A DNA stretch of 64,000 nucleotides, taken from positions 81,112 through 145,111 of the forward strand of contig JAXMFB010000010.1 in assembly GCA_046347945.1 (NCBI GenBank). The letters run 5' to 3'. Shown piece after piece: positions 51,077 through 59,711 of the stretch (its first letter is position 1; the number at the start of each line of letters is the position of its first letter). The position numbers were made by a program, and so were the translations under genes. The notes beneath the pieces were generated by a model. The model saw nothing but the letters and a program-made list of their open reading frames with translations. It ran no database searches and was not told the origin of the DNA. This DNA is from Zeimonas sp046347945 (GTDB lineage Bacteria; Pseudomonadota; Gammaproteobacteria; Burkholderiales; Burkholderiaceae_E).

Positions 51077-52811
51077 ACACCGGCGCGCCCGGCTTCGAAT
51101 CGACGCGGTCGGCGACGAAGTAGCCGTGCCGTTCGAACTGGAAGCGCGCCTCGGGTGGGGTGCCGGCGAGCGAAGGCTCGAGCCTGGCCCGGACCACGCG
51201 CCTGGAGTCATCGTTGAGCGCCTCGCGATAGTCGCGCCCGCCGGCGTCGGGGTGCGGCTGGTCGAACAGGCGATCGTACAGGCGCACCTCGGCGTCGACC
51301 GCGGCGTGCGCGGCGACCCAGTGGAGGTTGCCCTTGACCTTGTACGCGTCGGCGCCGGGCGTGCCCGACTTCGAGTCTTCGAGCACCTCGGCGCGGACCT
51401 CGACCACGCGGCCGTCGGCGTCCTTCTCGAACCCGGTGCACTCGACGACGTAGCCGTAGCGCAGCCGCACGCGATTGCCCGGGAACATCCGGAAGAAACC
51501 CTTCGGCGGCTCCTCGGCGAAGTCTTCGCGCTCGATCCAGAGCTCGCGCCCGAACGGAAAGCGGCGCTTCCCGAGCTCGGGACGCTGCGGATGGACCGGT
51601 GCCTCGCAGGGCTCGGTCCGTCCTTGCGGCCAGTTCGTGACGACCAGCTTCAGCGGGTCGAGCACCGCGATCGCGCGTGAAGCCTTGCTCTCGAGGTCGT
51701 CGCGCAGCGCCTGTTCGAGCGCGCCCATGTCGATCCACGAGTTGGCCTTCGACACGCCGGTGCGCTCGGCGAAAAGCTGGATCGCCTCGGGCGTGTAGCC
51801 GCGGCGCCTCAGGCCCGCGATGGTCGGCATCCGCGGGTCGTCCCAGCCGTCGACCAGCCCGAGTTCGACCAGCTGCTGCAGCTTGCGTTTGCTGGTGACG
51901 GTGTAAGTGAGGTTCAGTCGCGCGAACTCGATCTGCTGCGGCAGCGGGCGGGTGAAGAACCCGCCTTCGGCCAGCCGCTCGAGCAGCCAGTCGTACAGGG
52001 CGCGATGGTCCTCGAACTCGAGCGTGCAGATCGAGTGGGTGATGTGCTCCAGCGCGTCCTCGATCGGATGTGCGTAGTCGTACATCGGGTACAGGCACCA
52101 GCGGTCGCCGGTGCGGTGATGCGTCGCGAAGCGGATCCGGTAGAGCACCGGGTCGCGCAGGTTCATGTTGGGCGAGCGCATGTCGATCTTCGCGCGCAGC
52201 ACGTGCGTGCCTTCGGCGTGCGTGCCGTCGCGCATCTCGCGCAGCAGGCGCAGGCTCTCCTGCGGGGGGCGGCTGCGGTACGGGGAATCGCGGCCCGGCT
52301 CGGTCAGCGTGCCGCGCATTTCGCGCATCTGCTCGGCGCTCTGCGAGTCGACGTAGGCGTGGCCGGACTCGACCAGCCACTCGGCCATCCGGTAGAAGTG
52401 GTCGAAGTAGTCGCTGGCGTAGTACAGGTTGTCTTCCTGCTCGTCGCGCCACTCGAAGCCGAGCCAGCGCACGGCGTCGACGATCGAGTCGACGTACTCC
52501 TGCTCCTCCTTTTCGGGATTGGTGTCGTCGAAGCGCAGGTGACAACGTCCGCCATAGTCGCGCGCGAGGCCGAAGTTCAGGCAGATCGACTTGGCGTGCC
52601 CGATGTGCAGGTAGCCGTTGGGCTCGGGGGGAAAGCGGGTACGGATCGCCGCCGGGTCGGGCAGCGCGTCGCGATGCCGTTCGGCCGGCCCGGGCTCGCC
52701 GCCCCAGCGCCGGTCGGCGTACTTCTGCGTACGCAGGTCTTCGTCGATGAGCGCGCGGATGAAGTTGCCCGGGCCCGGAAGCACCGGGCGTTTGGAGGCG
52801 GGATCGGTCAT
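51030..52811 (-). CDS. glnS: Glutamine-tRNA ligase
   Basis: A 593-residue class I aminoacyl-tRNA synthetase charging tRNA-Gln. The HIGH motif is in PPEPNGYLHIGHAKSICLNFGLA, and the KMSKS-like loop is VTSKRKL. DTNPEKEEQEYVDSI and YPMYDYAHPIEDALEHITHSICTLEF are GlnRS signatures, and the C-terminal anticodon-binding beta-barrels are complete (LWIEREDFAEEPPKGFFRMFPGNRVRLRYGYV). The enzyme is slightly longer than in E. coli at the N-terminus. Its 5' region is divergent from the second PEP-CTERM gene. Confidence 0.96.
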   Translation of the reverse strand: MTDPASKRPVLPGPGNFIRALIDEDLRTQKYADRRWGGEPGPAERHRDALPDPAAIRTRFPPEPNGYLHIGHAKSICLNFGLARDYGGRCHLRFDDTNPEKEEQEYVDSIVDAVRWLGFEWRDEQEDNLYYASDYFDHFYRMAEWLVESGHAYVDSQSAEQMREMRGTLTEPGRDSPYRSRPPQESLRLLREMRDGTHAEGTHVLRAKIDMRSPNMNLRDPVLYRIRFATHHRTGDRWCLYPMYDYAHPIEDALEHITHSICTLEFEDHRALYDWLLERLAEGGFFTRPLPQQIEFARLNLTYTVTSKRKLQQLVELGLVDGWDDPRMPTIAGLRRRGYTPEAIQLFAERTGVSKANSWIDMGALEQALRDDLESKASRAIAVLDPLKLVVTNWPQGRTEPCEAPVHPQRPELGKRRFPFGRELWIEREDFAEEPPKGFFRMFPGNRVRLRYGYVVECTGFEKDADGRVVEVRAEVLEDSKSGTPGADAYKVKGNLHWVAAHAAVDAEVRLYDRLFDQPHPDAGGRDYREALNDDSRRVVRARLEPSLAGTPPEARFQFERHGYFVADRVDSKPGAPVFNRVVTLKDSGGGGR

Positions 52812-52897
52812 GGAGCCGGTTCGGGATGGCGGACCGGAGATTGTAATGGGGTCCGGGCGATCCCGGCCGCGGGTCCGGCGAGAACTCCTTCACATCG

Positions 52898-52910
52898 GTG
52901 TCCCTGACAC
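52898..52910. promoter_or_regulatory. Candidate enhancer-binding site of the second PEP-CTERM promoter
   Basis: GTGTC-CCT-GACAC is a perfect 5-3-5 inverted repeat centred ~47 bp upstream of the -24 element at 52951. Its left half with flanking bases, CGGTGTC, also occurs ~65 bp upstream of the first sigma-54 promoter (7764-7770). Position and symmetry fit a binding site for a sigma-54 activator such as PrsR. The activator gene is not in the window. Confidence 0.5.
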
Positions 52911-52950
52911 ATCTGGCCCACCTCCGCTCCAACTCCTTGATTCGATTGGG

Positions 52951-52966
52951 TGGCACGGAACGTGCT
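52951..52966 (+). promoter_or_regulatory. Sigma-54 (-24/-12) promoter of the second PEP-CTERM gene
   Basis: TGGCACGGAACGTGCT carries the full TGGCACG -24 box and a TGC -12 box, with GG and GC ten bases apart. It lies ~69 bp before the ATG at 53035. The only departure from the strong consensus is G for T before TGC. Together with 7836-7851 it shows that both PEP-CTERM-type genes of this window share RpoN control. Confidence 0.83.
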
Positions 52967-53034
52967 TCGAGAAGATCCGGGATCGCATCTGCGTGCGCGG
53001 TTCTTTTCTTCGACATCATCAGCGAGGTATGGAC

Positions 53035-53829
53035 ATGAAAGCGGCAATGAAGCTTGCGCTCGGAGCAGGGGCAGCCCTGCTGGCGGGCGCCGCGGCTGCC
53101 ACGCCGGTCGCCACGTCGGGCAGTTTCGACGGGCCCGGCAAGACCCTGCAGGACTACCTGCAAGGCCCCTGGGCGGCTCCCGGCACGACGATTCCGGCGA
53201 ACTTCGTCAACACGAACCAGTACTCGCCCGACGAGATCTGGACCATCGGCAGCACCGGCACGTCGGCCGTCACCTTCGTGTTCGAACTGACCGCCAACAG
53301 CGGCAACAACACCTTCGGCATCTACAACCTGGCCGATCCGACCCAGCGCCTGACGATCTACAACGGCGCCGCAGCCAGCCCGGGCCAGCGCGCCGTGCTC
53401 GCAGAATCGTTCGTGACGCCGGGCATGTTTTCGACGTACCTGACCGACATCAACGGGTTGCCGGCTGGCGCGGCGACCTCGGTCACCTGGGGTTCGTCGA
53501 ACTTCGGCCTGTTCATGGACGCGGGCGGCACCACCTATTTCTCGCAGGCGGCTCTGAACGCCCACGGCGCCGACCAGCTGGTCGCCTACCAGGGCAGCGG
53601 GCAGAGCATGACCTGGCCGTTCCTGGGCGGCGGCTCGAAGCCCTGGCTCGCCAACGAGATCCTGCTTGCCTGGGAGGACATCAACACCTGGCAGGGCGGT
53701 GGTGACCGCGACTACAACGACATGGTCATCCTGATGGAGTCGATCAAGTCGGTGCCGGTGCCTGCTCCGCTCGCGCTGCTGGCCCTGGGCGCGTTCGGAA
53801 TGGGCCTGGGGCTTCGGCGCCGCGCCTGA
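53035..53829 (+). CDS. PEP-CTERM-like exported protein with DUF4114-type domain
   Basis: A 264-residue exported protein. The signal peptide is residues 1-22 (KAAMKLALGAGAALLAGAAAA). The middle is Thr/Asn/Gly-rich. Residues ~190-235 (LLAWEDINTWQGGGDRDYNDMVILMESI) match the DUF4114 domain, whose acidic D-x-D-Y-N-D loop suggests calcium binding. The C-terminus VPVPAPLALLALGAFGMGLGLRRRA is a PEP-CTERM sorting signal in which PVPAP replaces the usual PEP. ATG at 53035 is preferred over 53029 because GAGG at 53024-53027 is seven bases away. Expected destination is the cell surface or matrix via an exosortase encoded elsewhere. Confidence 0.88.
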   Translation: MKAAMKLALGAGAALLAGAAAATPVATSGSFDGPGKTLQDYLQGPWAAPGTTIPANFVNTNQYSPDEIWTIGSTGTSAVTFVFELTANSGNNTFGIYNLADPTQRLTIYNGAAASPGQRAVLAESFVTPGMFSTYLTDINGLPAGAATSVTWGSSNFGLFMDAGGTTYFSQAALNAHGADQLVAYQGSGQSMTWPFLGGGSKPWLANEILLAWEDINTWQGGGDRDYNDMVILMESIKSVPVPAPLALLALGAFGMGLGLRRRA

Positions 53830-53851
53830 ACTCGGCGTCGCGCGAGGGGGC

Positions 53852-54205
53852 TCAGACTCCCAGCAACTCCACTTCGAAGAGCAGCGTGGCGTTCGGCGGA
53901 ATGACTCCGCCGGCGCCACGCGCGCCGTATCCGAGTTGCGGCGGAATCACCAGCCGGCGGGTGCCACCGACCTTCATCCCGGCGACACCTTCGTCCCAGC
54001 CGCGAATCACGTGACCCGCGCCCAGCGGGAACGAGAAAGGCTCGCCGCGGTCCTTGCTGGAATCGAACTTCCGGCCGGCCTGTCCGTTCTCGTAGAGCCA
54101 GCCGGTGTAGTGCACGCGGACGTGCTGGCCGGCTCGCGCTTCGTCGCCGCTGCCCGGCGTGACGTCGTCGTACTGCAGCCCGGAGGCGGTGGTCTGGTAG
54201 GCCAT
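53852..54205 (-). CDS. FKBP-type peptidyl-prolyl cis-trans isomerase
   Basis: A 117-residue cytosolic FKBP with a single rotamase domain: VRVHYTGWLYENGQAGRKFDSSKDRGEPFSFPLGAGHVIRGWDEGVAGMKVGGTRRLVIPPQLGYG and the IPPNATLLFEVELLGV ending. The active-site aromatic and Asp residues (Y, F-D, VI, W) are intact. It is the last gene of the long minus-strand series from the right edge and converges with the PEP-CTERM gene 22 bp away. Confidence 0.95.
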   Translation of the reverse strand: MAYQTTASGLQYDDVTPGSGDEARAGQHVRVHYTGWLYENGQAGRKFDSSKDRGEPFSFPLGAGHVIRGWDEGVAGMKVGGTRRLVIPPQLGYGARGAGGVIPPNATLLFEVELLGV

Positions 54206-54270
54206 GAAGGATCCTCGGTGGATGTCGGTGGACGGAGACGCTTTGCGGCGGCGCGGGTGCGCCGCCCGGT

Positions 54271-55179
54271 TCAGGTCGCGGTGCGCCGCAGGCGACGTAT
54301 CAGGCTGGAGGTGTCCCAGCGGCCCCCGCCCATGTGCTGGACGTCGCCGTAGAACTGGTCGACCAGCGCGGTGACCGGCAGCGGCGCGCCGTTACGCTTG
54401 GCTTCGTCGAGGCACAGGCCGAGGTCCTTGCGCATCCAGTCGACCGCGAAGCCGAAGTCGAACTTGTCGTCGACCATCGTCGTGCCGCGGTTGTCCATCT
54501 GCCACGACTGTGCGGCACCCTTGCCGATCACCTCGAGCACGAGCTTCATGTCGAGGCCGGCAGCCAGGCCGAAGGCGACGCCCTCGGACAGGCCCTGCAC
54601 GAGCCCCGCGATGCAGATCTGGTTGACCATCTTCGCGAGTTGCCCCGCGCCGGGCCCGCCGACCAGCGTGCAGGCGCGAGAGAACGCCATTGCCACCGGG
54701 CGGATGCGGTCGAACGCCGCCGGGTCGCCGCCGCACATGACGGTGAGCAGGCCGTTGACCGCACCGGCCTGTCCGCCCGACACGGGCGCATCGACGAAGT
54801 GCAGTCCGCGGCTCTTCGCCGCGTCGTGGAGTTCGCGCGCCACCTTGGCCGACGCGGTCGTGTGGTCGACGAACACCGCACCCGGTTTCATGCCCGCGAA
54901 CGCGCCGTGCTCGCCGAGCACCACCGAACGCAGGTCGTCGTCGTTGCCGACGCAGGCGAACACGATGTCGGCAGCGTGCGCGGCTTGCCGGGGCGTCGGC
55001 GCGGTCGCGCCCCCCGCGTACTCGCCCGCCCACTGGCCGGCCTTGGCGGCGGTGCGGTTGTAGACGGTGACCGAGTGGCCGGCACGCTTCAGGTGCCCGG
55101 CCATCGGATAGCCCATGACGCCGAGGCCGAGGAAAGCGACCTCGAGCGGCGCGACGGGTTCGTATTGCTTGCTGGTCAT
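54271..55179 (-). CDS. NAD(P)-dependent beta-hydroxyacid dehydrogenase (3-HIBDH/GarR family)
   Basis: A 302-residue dehydrogenase with the Rossmann motif FLGLGVMGYPMAGHL, the substrate-binding DAPVSGGQAGAVNGLLTVMCGG and the catalytic Lys in AGQLAKMVNQICIAGLVQGLSEG. The C-terminal helical domain ends in KRNGAPLPVTALVDQFYGD. The family includes 3-hydroxyisobutyrate dehydrogenase and tartronate semialdehyde reductase; sequence alone does not choose. It lies 116 bp after the gamma-glutamyltransferase-like gene on the same strand. Confidence 0.9.
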   Translation of the reverse strand: MTSKQYEPVAPLEVAFLGLGVMGYPMAGHLKRAGHSVTVYNRTAAKAGQWAGEYAGGATAPTPRQAAHAADIVFACVGNDDDLRSVVLGEHGAFAGMKPGAVFVDHTTASAKVARELHDAAKSRGLHFVDAPVSGGQAGAVNGLLTVMCGGDPAAFDRIRPVAMAFSRACTLVGGPGAGQLAKMVNQICIAGLVQGLSEGVAFGLAAGLDMKLVLEVIGKGAAQSWQMDNRGTTMVDDKFDFGFAVDWMRKDLGLCLDEAKRNGAPLPVTALVDQFYGDVQHMGGGRWDTSSLIRRLRRTAT

Positions 55180-55295
55180 CTGCGGGGTCCTCGATCGGGT
55201 GATGCGGAGTCCGGTACGCGCGCGCCGATTCGCGGCAGACGAGACGATAAAGGAATTCGCGCCCCGATGCCCGAAGGGTCTCGCCGGCGCGCCGT

Positions 55296-56933
55296 TCAGT
55301 AGCCCACCGCCGCCCCGTCGCGGCGGCCGTCGCTGGCGGCGACGTAACCGTCGAGCGCGGCGCCGCCGTCGTCGGAGCGCGCGTCGTCTCCGAGCCGCCA
55401 GACGAACTGCCCGGCGCCGAAATCCATGTACGGGTCGCCGAGCGATTCGATCCGGTGGCCGCGCCGGCGCAACTCGGCGACGACCTCGGGCTCCATCGTC
55501 GCCTCGACGTCGATCGACAGGCCGCGAGCGACCTTCCAGCGCGGCGCGTCGCAGGCGGCCTGCGGGTGCTGGCGGTGGTCGATCATCCTGACCAGCGCCT
55601 GCAGGTGTCCCTGCGGCTGCATGGTGCCGCCCATGACGCCGAAGCTCATCTGCGGGCTGCCGTCCTTCATCAGGAACGCCGGGATGATCGTGTGGAACGG
55701 GTGCTTGCCGGGCGCGACGCAGTTCGGGTGGCCGGCCTGCAGCGTGAACCCGTGGCCGCGGTTCTGCAGCGACACGCCGACGCCGGGCACGACGACGCCC
55801 GAGCCGAAGCCCATGTAGTTCGACTGGATGAACGAGACCATCGTGCCGCGCTCGTCGGCTGCGCTCAGGTAGATCGTGCCGCCGGAGGGCGGCAGGCCGT
55901 GGTCGAACGCCGAGGCCCGGTCGAGGCGAATCCGCGCGGCGCGCTGCCCGAGGTAGCCGTCGTCGAGCAGCTGCGCGGCGCTCACTTCGGTCATCGCGCG
56001 CGGATCGCCGACCCAGCGATAGACGTCGGCGAACGCCGCCTTCATCGCCTCGATCTGCAGGTGCCGCGCATCGGCCGAGTCGGCCCCGAGCGAGGCGAGG
56101 TCGAAGTGCGACAGCATGCCCAGCGCCATCAGGGCGGCAATTCCCTGGCCGTTGGGCGGAATCTCGTGCAGCGAATACCCGCGGTAGTCCTTCGAGATCG
56201 TGCCGCTCCAGCGAGGCGCGAAGCCGCGCAGGTCGGCCAGCGTCATCGCGCCGGCGTGCGCCTTCGCGTGCGCGACGATCGCCTCGGCGATCTCGCCTTC
56301 GTAGAAGTCGCGCCCGTTCGTCCGGGCGATGCGGCGCAAGCTGCGCGCAGCGTCGGCGAACACGAAGCGCTCGCCGACCTGCGGCACACGCCCGCGCGGC
56401 AGGAACGCCTGCGCGAAGCCGGGGATCTCGCGCAACAGCGGCGCCTGCGCGGCCCACTTGCGCTGCACCGTCGGCGTGACGGCGAAGCCGCGCTCACCCA
56501 GTTCGATTGCCGGCCCGAGCAGGTCGGCGAACGGCAAGCGGCCGAACTTCGCGTGCAGCGCGGCCCACCCCGCGATCGCCCCCGGCACGGTCACGCTGTC
56601 CCAGCCGCGCATCGGGATCTGGTCGCCGTGGCGGCGACGGAACCAGGCGGGGTCCCACGCCGCCGGCGCCGGCCCCGATGCGTTGAGCCCGTGGAGCTCG
56701 GTCCCGTCCCAGACGATCGCGAACGCGTCGCTGCCCAACCCGCAGGACACCGGCTCGACGATCGTGAGCGCGGCCGCCGCCGCGATCGCCGCGTCGACCG
56801 CGTTGCCCCCTTGCAGCAGCATCCGCAGACCGGCCTGCGCCGCGAGCGGCTGCGAGGTGGCCACGACGTTGCGCGCGAACAGCGGCGTGCGCACGCTGTC
56901 GTAGCGGGCCGACCAGTCGAACGGTGCGCCCAT
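55296..56933 (-). CDS. Gamma-glutamyltransferase family protein (Ntn hydrolase)
   Basis: A 545-residue Ntn-hydrolase of the GGT family. The heavy-subunit start GGNAVDAAIAAAAALTIVEPVSCGLGSDAF and the PPNGQGIAALMAL loop are clear. The autocatalytic site is PPSGGTIYLSAAD with Thr353 as the expected nucleophile of the small subunit. QSNYMGFGSGVVVPGVGVSLQNRG and MGGTMQPQGHLQ follow. There is no signal peptide, and the nucleophile context GGTIYL differs from classical TTHxS, so it belongs to the YwrD-like subgroup whose substrates are uncertain. It starts four bases after the HAD gene, so the two are cotranscribed. Confidence 0.9.
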   Translation of the reverse strand: MGAPFDWSARYDSVRTPLFARNVVATSQPLAAQAGLRMLLQGGNAVDAAIAAAAALTIVEPVSCGLGSDAFAIVWDGTELHGLNASGPAPAAWDPAWFRRRHGDQIPMRGWDSVTVPGAIAGWAALHAKFGRLPFADLLGPAIELGERGFAVTPTVQRKWAAQAPLLREIPGFAQAFLPRGRVPQVGERFVFADAARSLRRIARTNGRDFYEGEIAEAIVAHAKAHAGAMTLADLRGFAPRWSGTISKDYRGYSLHEIPPNGQGIAALMALGMLSHFDLASLGADSADARHLQIEAMKAAFADVYRWVGDPRAMTEVSAAQLLDDGYLGQRAARIRLDRASAFDHGLPPSGGTIYLSAADERGTMVSFIQSNYMGFGSGVVVPGVGVSLQNRGHGFTLQAGHPNCVAPGKHPFHTIIPAFLMKDGSPQMSFGVMGGTMQPQGHLQALVRMIDHRQHPQAACDAPRWKVARGLSIDVEATMEPEVVAELRRRGHRIESLGDPYMDFGAGQFVWRLGDDARSDDGGAALDGYVAASDGRRDGAAVGY

Positions 56934-56937
56934 CGGG

Positions 56938-57663
56938 TCAGCAGCCGAGTTGTCGCGCGAGGTCGCGGAAGTCGCGCGCATGCAGGTCGTTGCCGGCACG
57001 CGGGGCGGTGTCGCTGGCGACGTGCGGCCCGAACTCGAGCGGGCGCTCGACGAAAGCGGTGCGGCACCCGCAGGCGCGCGCGGCCGCCAGGTCGTCGTGG
57101 TGCGCGGCCACCAGCATCATTCGCGCCGGCTCGATGTCGAACACGTCGCACACGCCGAGGTAGGTCTCGGGGTCGGGCTTGTAGTGGCGGAAGACTTCGG
57201 CCGACAGGATCAGGTCCCAGGGGAGCGCGGCGCGCCTGGCCATGTCGGCGAGCAATCCGAGGTTGCCGTTGGACAGCGTGCACAGCTTGAACCGCTGCCG
57301 CAGGCGGCCCAGCCCCTCGGCGGCGTCGGGCCAGGGATCGAGCCGGTGCCAGGCGAGATTCAGGGAGTGCCGGGCCGCCTCGTCGAACCGGTCCGCGACG
57401 CCGAAGCGCTCGACGATGTCGTCGAGGATCGTCCGGTGCAGCGCGTCGATCTTCGTCCAGCCGATCTCACCGCTGCGCACCCTCGCCATCGCCGGCTGGT
57501 AGCCGGCTCGCCAGGCCAGCGCGAACGCGCCGGCGTCGATGCCGAGGCCGAGCGCCGCGACCTCACGCTCGATCGATCCGTACCAGTCGACGACCGTGCC
57601 GAACACGTCGAAGGCGAGCACGGCCGGCAGCGGATCGAGGGAGGCGGGGGCAGGTCCGGTCAT
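56938..57663 (-). CDS. Haloacid dehalogenase type II (HAD superfamily)
   Basis: A 241-residue HAD hydrolase of the L-2-haloacid dehalogenase subgroup: nucleophile Asp in LAFDVFGTVVDWYGSI, motif II Ser/Asn in LCTLSNGN, Lys in HYKPDPETY and acidic motif MLVAAHHDDLAAARACG. In true dehalogenases the last motif is usually A-H-x-x-D, which is kept. The substrate may be a haloacid, a phosphate ester or another organic acid; linkage to an organic-acid transporter favours a small carboxylate. It lies 58 bp after tctA, with a strong hairpin in that gap. Confidence 0.88.
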   Translation of the reverse strand: MTGPAPASLDPLPAVLAFDVFGTVVDWYGSIEREVAALGLGIDAGAFALAWRAGYQPAMARVRSGEIGWTKIDALHRTILDDIVERFGVADRFDEAARHSLNLAWHRLDPWPDAAEGLGRLRQRFKLCTLSNGNLGLLADMARRAALPWDLILSAEVFRHYKPDPETYLGVCDVFDIEPARMMLVAAHHDDLAAARACGCRTAFVERPLEFGPHVASDTAPRAGNDLHARDFRDLARQLGC

Positions 57664-57683
57664 GGCAGGCGCCGGCGGCGCCG

Positions 57684-57700
57684 GGGGCCGCGAGGGCCCC
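57684..57700 (-). repeat. GC-rich hairpin between tctA and the HAD gene
   Basis: GGGGCC and GGCCCC (57684-57689 and 57695-57700) form a perfect six-base stem with a five-base loop in the 58-bp gap after tctA, ending about 21 bases before the HAD start codon. There is no T tract, so it is not a classical terminator; it may stabilise the upstream mRNA or damp expression of the downstream genes. Confidence 0.4.
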
Positions 57701-57721
57701 GGTGGCGCGACCGGGAGAGGC

Positions 57722-59233
57722 TCAGGTCTCCTCCTCGGCGAACGCTTCGTCGCGCTTCTTCGCGATGGCCGGCATGAAGACGATGACCAGCAGCACCGCG
57801 GCGATCGCCAGCAGGGTGGCCGAGAGCGGCCGGGTGACGAACACCGACCAGTCGCCGCGCGAGATCGTCATCGCGCGGCGCAGGTACTCCTCCATCAGCT
57901 TGCCCAGCACGAGACCGAGCAGCAGCGGCGCGGGCTCGCAGTCGAGCTTGCGGAACGCGTAGCCGAGGATCGCGAACGGGATGGTGACGAACACGTCGAA
58001 GACGTTGTTGTTGATCGAGTAGGCGCCCACGCAGCAAAACAGCAGGATCGCCGGATAGAGGATCCGGTACGGCACGGTGAGCAGCCGGATCCACAGCCCG
58101 ATCAGCGGCAGGTTGAGCACCACCAGCATCAGGTTGCCGACCCACATCGAGGCGATCAGCCCCCAGAACAGGCTCGGGTTGCTGGTCATCACCTGCGGGC
58201 CGGGCTGGATGTTGTGGATCATCATGCCCGCGACCATCAGCGCCATCACCGCGTTGGTCGGGATGCCCAGCGTGAGCATCGGAATGAACGAGGTCTGCGC
58301 GCCCGCGTTGTTGGCCGCCTCGGGGCCGGCCACCCCCTCGATCGCGCCCTTGCCGAAGCGCTCGGGCGTCTTCGAGAGCTTCTTCTCGATCGCGTAGGAC
58401 GTGAACGACGAGAGCACCGCGCCGCCGCCCGGCAGGATGCCCAGGAACGAGCCCAGCGCGGTGCCGCGGATCATCGGCGCGATCGATGCCTTGAATTCCG
58501 CCATCGTCGGCAGCAGCTTGCCGACCCGCTTGGTGAACACTTCGCGGTTCTCGCGCTGCTCGAGGTTCACGATGATCTCGCCGAAGCCGAAGATCCCCAT
58601 CGCGACCGCCGCGAACTCGATCCCGTCGGTGAGCTCGGGAATGTCGAACGAGAAGCGCGCCACGCCCGAGTTCACGTCGGTGCCCACCATCCCGATCAGC
58701 AGCCCGAACACCACCATCGCCAGCGCCTTGAGGATCGAGCCGTGCGCCAGCACCACCGCCGCGATCAGGCCCAGCACCATCAGCGAGAAGTACTCGGCCG
58801 GGCCGAACTTGAACGCCACCTCGGCCAGCGGCGGCGCAAACCCGGCGATCAGCATCGTCGCCACCGTGCCCGCGAAGAACGAACCGATCGCCGCCACCGC
58901 CAGCGCCGGCCCCGCCCGCCCCTTGCGCGCCATCTGGTAGCCGTCGAGCGTGGTGACCACCGAGGAGGTCTCGCCGGGCAGGTTCACCAGGATCGCCGAG
59001 GTCGAGCCGCCGTACTGCGCGCCGTAGTAAATGCCGGCGAGCATGATCAGCGCCGTCGTCGGGTCGCTGAGCTTGTAGGTGATCGGCAGCAGCATCGCGA
59101 TCGTCGCCAGCGGCCCGATCCCCGGCAGCACCCCGATCAGCGTGCCCAGCAGCACGCCCACGAAGCAGTAGAAGAGGTTGGTCAGCGTGAGCGCCGTCCC
59201 GAAACCCAGTGCAAGGTTCGACATCAGTTCCAT
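57722..59233 (-). CDS. tctA: Tripartite tricarboxylate transporter, large membrane subunit TctA
   Basis: A 503-residue integral membrane protein with ~12 predicted helices. The family signature GVLLGTLIGVLPGIGPLATIAMLLP is at residues ~26-50, and a second AP-G-GG repeat occurs at GTALGSFLGILPGGGAVLSSF; together they mark the two inverted halves. YYGAQYGGSTSAILVNLPGE is also conserved. It transports small carboxylates with TctB, using a periplasmic TctC-type receptor. The binding-protein gene upstream carries a frameshift, so a paralogous receptor may serve it. Confidence 0.94.
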   Translation of the reverse strand: MELMSNLALGFGTALTLTNLFYCFVGVLLGTLIGVLPGIGPLATIAMLLPITYKLSDPTTALIMLAGIYYGAQYGGSTSAILVNLPGETSSVVTTLDGYQMARKGRAGPALAVAAIGSFFAGTVATMLIAGFAPPLAEVAFKFGPAEYFSLMVLGLIAAVVLAHGSILKALAMVVFGLLIGMVGTDVNSGVARFSFDIPELTDGIEFAAVAMGIFGFGEIIVNLEQRENREVFTKRVGKLLPTMAEFKASIAPMIRGTALGSFLGILPGGGAVLSSFTSYAIEKKLSKTPERFGKGAIEGVAGPEAANNAGAQTSFIPMLTLGIPTNAVMALMVAGMMIHNIQPGPQVMTSNPSLFWGLIASMWVGNLMLVVLNLPLIGLWIRLLTVPYRILYPAILLFCCVGAYSINNNVFDVFVTIPFAILGYAFRKLDCEPAPLLLGLVLGKLMEEYLRRAMTISRGDWSVFVTRPLSATLLAIAAVLLVIVFMPAIAKKRDEAFAEEET

Positions 59234-59249
59234 GGGTGCGCCTTCCGGC

Positions 59250-59711
59250 CTACTGGGCGAAGAACTTCGGAAACACCGGGAACTGCAACTCCAGCCCCTT
59301 GACGAAGACCAGCTCGGACATCACCAGCAGCACGACGGCGGAGATCGCGGTCTCCTTCCAGTTGAATTCATGGCTGGCGAGCGCCGAGATCGCGATCAGC
59401 AGCGTCACCGCCACCACCATCCCCAGATACGGCAGCGCCGCCGCGAACACGCCCACTGCGACGAGCACCAGAAACAGCTCGCGCCAGCCCACCGCCTCGA
59501 GATCGCCCTTGCCACTCGAGGGCGCGGTGGCGCGCCACGCGATCGCCACGCCCAGCAGCGCCATCAGAACGCCCAGCATCGTCGGGAAGAACCCGGGGCC
59601 CATGCGCGCCGGCGTGCCCAACTGGTAGGCCTGCGAGAAGATCGTAAACAGCACCCCCAGTGCCAGGAACATGATCCCGGACCAGAAGTCGCGGTGGTTG
59701 CGTATGCGCAT
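59250..59711 (-). CDS. tctB: Tripartite tricarboxylate transporter, small membrane subunit TctB
   Basis: A 153-residue membrane protein with four predicted helices: RDFWSGIMFLALGVLFTIFSQ, MGPGFFPTMLGVLMALLGVAIAW, a central pair around LFLVLVAVGVFAAALPYLGMVVAVTLLIAISA, and TAISAVVLLVMSELVFVKGL. The GTPARMGPGFFP loop is the TctB signature. It starts ~178 bp after the tctC stop; that gap holds a TATCAT (minus strand) that could be a weak -10 and a CCCCGG/CCGGGG hairpin at 59753-59771. Ends 16 bp before tctA. Confidence 0.92.
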   Translation of the reverse strand: MRIRNHRDFWSGIMFLALGVLFTIFSQAYQLGTPARMGPGFFPTMLGVLMALLGVAIAWRATAPSSGKGDLEAVGWRELFLVLVAVGVFAAALPYLGMVVAVTLLIAISALASHEFNWKETAISAVVLLVMSELVFVKGLELQFPVFPKFFAQ

